Shown one piece after another: positions 60,314-62,294 of a DNA stretch of 62,294 nucleotides. A program made the translations under genes and the position numbers. Source of the DNA: an uncultured Eubacteriales bacterium (GTDB lineage Bacteria > Bacillota_A > Clostridia > Oscillospirales > Oscillospiraceae); NCBI GenBank assembly GCA_949739085.1, contig CATIYU010000095.1, positions 1 to 62,294 of the forward strand, read 5' to 3'. The notes below the pieces were generated by a model. The model worked only from the letters and a program-made list of their open reading frames with translations. It was not told where the DNA came from and did not search any database. Position 1 is the stretch's first letter. Each line of letters begins with the position of its first letter.

Positions 60314-60342
60314 TTACATTTTTGAATGATTTGTGGTAAAAT
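60314..60342 (+). promoter_or_regulatory. Sigma-A promoter of carD
   Basis: TTACAT (60314-60319) and TAAAAT (60337-60342) are separated by 17 bases, about 55 bases before the carD start. It diverges from the DUF1624 promoter. Confidence 0.65.
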
Positions 60343-60397
60343 AGAGATAAGATGCCAGATTCTGGCTGCTGTTATTTCTGAGAAAAGGAGGTCTATG

Positions 60398-60913
60398 ATG
60401 TACCAGGTAGGTCAGTTGATTATCTATGGGGGCGAAGGCGTTTGCAGGGTGGAGGCCGTGGGCGCCCTTGCCATGGCCGGCGTCAAGCGGGACAGGCCAT
60501 ACTATACCCTGACGCCGCTGTACCGGCCGGGCAGAATCTACACCCCAGTGGACACCACCGTGTTCATGCGGCCCATCCTCTCCAGAGAGGAGGCCGAGGC
60601 GCTGGTCCGGTCCATTCCGGACATCGAGGCCGCCTCCTGCTCCCACCGGAACCCGCGGATTCTGGGGGAGTACTACCAGGAGATGATGCGCACCAGAAGC
60701 TGCCACAGCATGGTCCGGATCATCAAAATGGCCCAACACAAGGGCCAGGCCCGCCGGGCCCGGGGCTCCAAGCCCGGCCAGGTGGACGAGCGGTACCTGA
60801 AGCGGGCGGAAGAGATGCTCTATGGGGAGCTGGCAGTGTCCCTGGGGATTCCCCGGGAGGAGGTGGGCGGCTATATCACCTGGAAAAACCAGGGCTGCCC
60901 CTTCAAAATGTGA
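60398..60913 (+). CDS. carD: CarD-family RNA polymerase-binding regulator
   Basis: CarD/CdnL binds the RNA polymerase beta subunit and stabilises open complexes. The 171 residues (start at 60398 or the adjacent ATG 60395; AAAGGAGG lies upstream) begin with MYQVGQLIIYGGEGVCRVEAV, the CarD_TRCF Tudor-like domain shared with Mfd. The C-terminal two-thirds is helical (VDERYLKRAEEMLYGELA). It converges with mfd, whose product carries the same RNA polymerase-interaction fold. Confidence 0.9.
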   Translation: MYQVGQLIIYGGEGVCRVEAVGALAMAGVKRDRPYYTLTPLYRPGRIYTPVDTTVFMRPILSREEAEALVRSIPDIEAASCSHRNPRILGEYYQEMMRTRSCHSMVRIIKMAQHKGQARRARGSKPGQVDERYLKRAEEMLYGELAVSLGIPREEVGGYITWKNQGCPFKM

Positions 60914-60920
60914 GACGCGG

Positions 60921-60953
60921 AAGGACGGCGGGAGTACTGCTCCCGCCGTCCTT
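60921..60953. terminator. Terminator between carD and mfd
   Basis: A 14-bp perfect stem AAGGACGGCGGGAG (60921-60934) with its complement (60940-60953) encloses a 5-base loop. The T run is weak (GATTTGT) on the plus strand. Confidence 0.7.
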
Positions 60954-60993
60954 GATTTGTCCCCCAGGGCTCCGGGGCGGTGAAGTTGGTACG

Positions 60994-62294
60994 CTACGCC
61001 TGGGGGGCGTGGGCCTCCGCAGCCAGCCGCAGGTCCTCCACCAGGGTGAGGGCCGTCTCCAGCACCGGCTCCTTTCCGTTCAGCGCCAGAGTCAGCGCCG
61101 GAACCTCCCCGGCGGCCAGGGTCAGACGGCGGCGGTACTTGGGACTGGAGCACACCGATACCACCGCCTCGGGCTCAAAGCTGGAGAAGGTGAGCTTTAG
61201 CTGTTCCCCGCGCTGGGAGATGTCCGACACTCCCGCCCGCACGGCGTTGGACCGCAGCATGGCCACGTCCAGCAGGGCGTAGACCGGCCGGGGCGGCTCC
61301 CCGTAGCGGTCCAGCAGTTCGTCCAGCAGGTCCCCGGCATCCTCCTCCGTGCGCACGGCGGCGATGCGCCGGTACAGGTCCATCCGCTGGCCCGCGTCGG
61401 GCACATACCGGTCCGGGATATGGGCGGAGATGGTCAGGTCCGCCGAGCACTCGGCGGCGGCCCGCTTCTTCTCCCCCCGCTCCTCCAGCACCGCGTCCTC
61501 TAAAAGCTGCAGGTACATGTCGTAGCCCACGCTCATCATGTACCCGGACTGCTCCGGGCCCAGCAGGTTCCCCGCCCCGCGGATCTCCAGGTCCCGCATG
61601 GCGATCTTGAATCCAGAGCCAAACTCCACATACTCCTTGATGGCGGTCAGCCGCTTGGAGGCCACCTCGGTGAGAATTTTGCCCTGCCGGTAGGTCATGT
61701 AGGCGTAGGCCCGGCGGGCGCTGCGGCCAATGCGGCCCCGGATCTGGTGGAGCTGGGCCAGCCCCATCCTGTCCGCGTCCTCGATGATGAGGGTGTTGGC
61801 ATTGGCAATGTCGATACCTGTTTCAATGATAGTGGTTCAGACCAGTACCTGGGCCTCTCCCTCCACCATCTGCTGCATCACGGCGGAGAGCTGCTTTTCG
61901 TCCATCTTCCCGTGGCCTACCACCACCTTGGCCTCCTCCCCCACCAGCTTGCGCACCCGGGCGGCGGTGAGGTCGATGGTCTCCACGCGGTTATGCAGGT
62001 AGTAGACCTGTCCTCCCCGGTCGATTTCCCGGCGCATGGCGTCCGAGAGCATTCCCCAGTCGTGCTCCACCACGTAGGTCTGCACCGGCTGGCGGTTGTG
62101 GGGCGGTTCCTCCAGAGTGGACATGTCCCGGATGCCGGAGAGGGCCATGTTCAGCGTCCGGGGGATGGGGGTGGCCGAGAGGGTGAGCACATCCACCTGG
62201 CGGCTCATCTCCTTGAGCTTCTCCTTGTGGCTGACCCCGAAGCGCTGCTCCTCGTCTATCACCAGAAGACCCAAATCCTTGAAAATAATGCTCT
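60994..62294 (-). pseudogene. mfd: Transcription-repair coupling factor Mfd, C-terminal part, with an in-frame TGA
   Basis: Mfd removes stalled RNA polymerase and recruits UvrA. The window holds the last ~430 codons; the N-terminus lies beyond 62294. The visible translocase parts are IIFKDLGLLVIDEEQRFGV (motif II), LTLSATPIPRTLNMAL (III), VETIDLTAARVR, then TTIIETGIDIANANTL and GRIGRSARRAYAYM. A TGA at 61837-61839 interrupts the frame (QVLV, stop, TTIIETG); homologues have Cys there, usually TGC or TGT. Both sides are in the same phase. It may be a point mutation, a sequencing error, or much less likely recoding. Confidence 0.85.

Noticed and set aside
61837..61839. Selenocysteine at the mfd TGA as the main explanation
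   Set aside because: The Cys is not a known redox residue, and no selenoprotein machinery is visible in the window; kept only as a testable alternative.

Overview
The window is a GC-rich chromosomal segment around the replication origin of a Gram-positive, probably endospore-forming Clostridia-type bacterium. The classic order dnaA-dnaN-yaaA-recF-remB-gyrB-gyrA, a BofA/YaaL pair, GdpP-L9-DnaB, CarD, FapA and RNAP sigma-A-like promoters all point to Firmicutes. The GC content and overall gene mix suggest the Oscillospiraceae (relatives of Flavonifractor, Lawsonibacter or Intestinimonas); this placement is an inference. No tRNA, rRNA, CRISPR array, prophage or insertion sequence was found.

Layout. 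Positions 1-6980 run leftward: gyrA (5' part), gyrB, remB, recF, yaaA, dnaN and dnaA, with a DnaA-box cluster (oriC) between dnaN and dnaA. From 7266 to about 40.8 kb nearly everything runs rightward, as expected for the other replichore. In order, this arm holds zapA and a U32 peptidase; dut, maf, mreC, mreD and PBP2 (wall elongation); a GH13 amylase; parA-parB with three perfect parS sites; serS; mscL, rsmG and a MinD-like ATPase; a methylglyoxal-synthase-like gene; hisS and aspS; a GH3 lipoprotein; two tandem unknown membrane proteins; an AlaX-type editing protein with LrgA/LrgB; gdpP, a frameshifted acetyltransferase, rplI, dnaB, tilS, a double-GNAT protein, hpt and ftsH.

From 40.8 kb the strand alternates. 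Here lie yaaL/bofA, tadA, an inositol-monophosphatase, lspA and rluD; a leftward unit made of a DUF2975-like membrane protein, its XRE regulator and a lipoprotein, with two clear operators; a five-gene GntR-controlled ABC transporter operon; fapA with a stand-alone CheY-like receiver; a DUF4349 lipoprotein gene broken by a stop codon; a large EndoQ-type PHP nuclease fused to a UvrD helicase, preceded by a 22-codon small ORF; ybaK; a DUF523/Nudix/DUF1624 operon; carD; and the C-terminal part of mfd, which carries an in-frame TGA where homologues have cysteine.

How the parts work together. The first 21 kb couples replication initiation, origin segregation (ParABS), DNA topology and wall synthesis. 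The middle carries translation and tRNA quality control (SerRS, HisRS, AspRS, AlaX, TilS, TadA, YbaK, RluD, RsmG). The right end combines envelope-facing regulated operons with DNA-repair factors (EndoQ-UvrD, Mfd, Nudix). The most unusual observations are the parS site built into a transcription terminator, the EndoQ-UvrD fusion with its leader ORF, the paired operators of the XRE unit, the MgsA-like protein without its catalytic aspartate, and three disrupted genes (GNAT, DUF4349, mfd).
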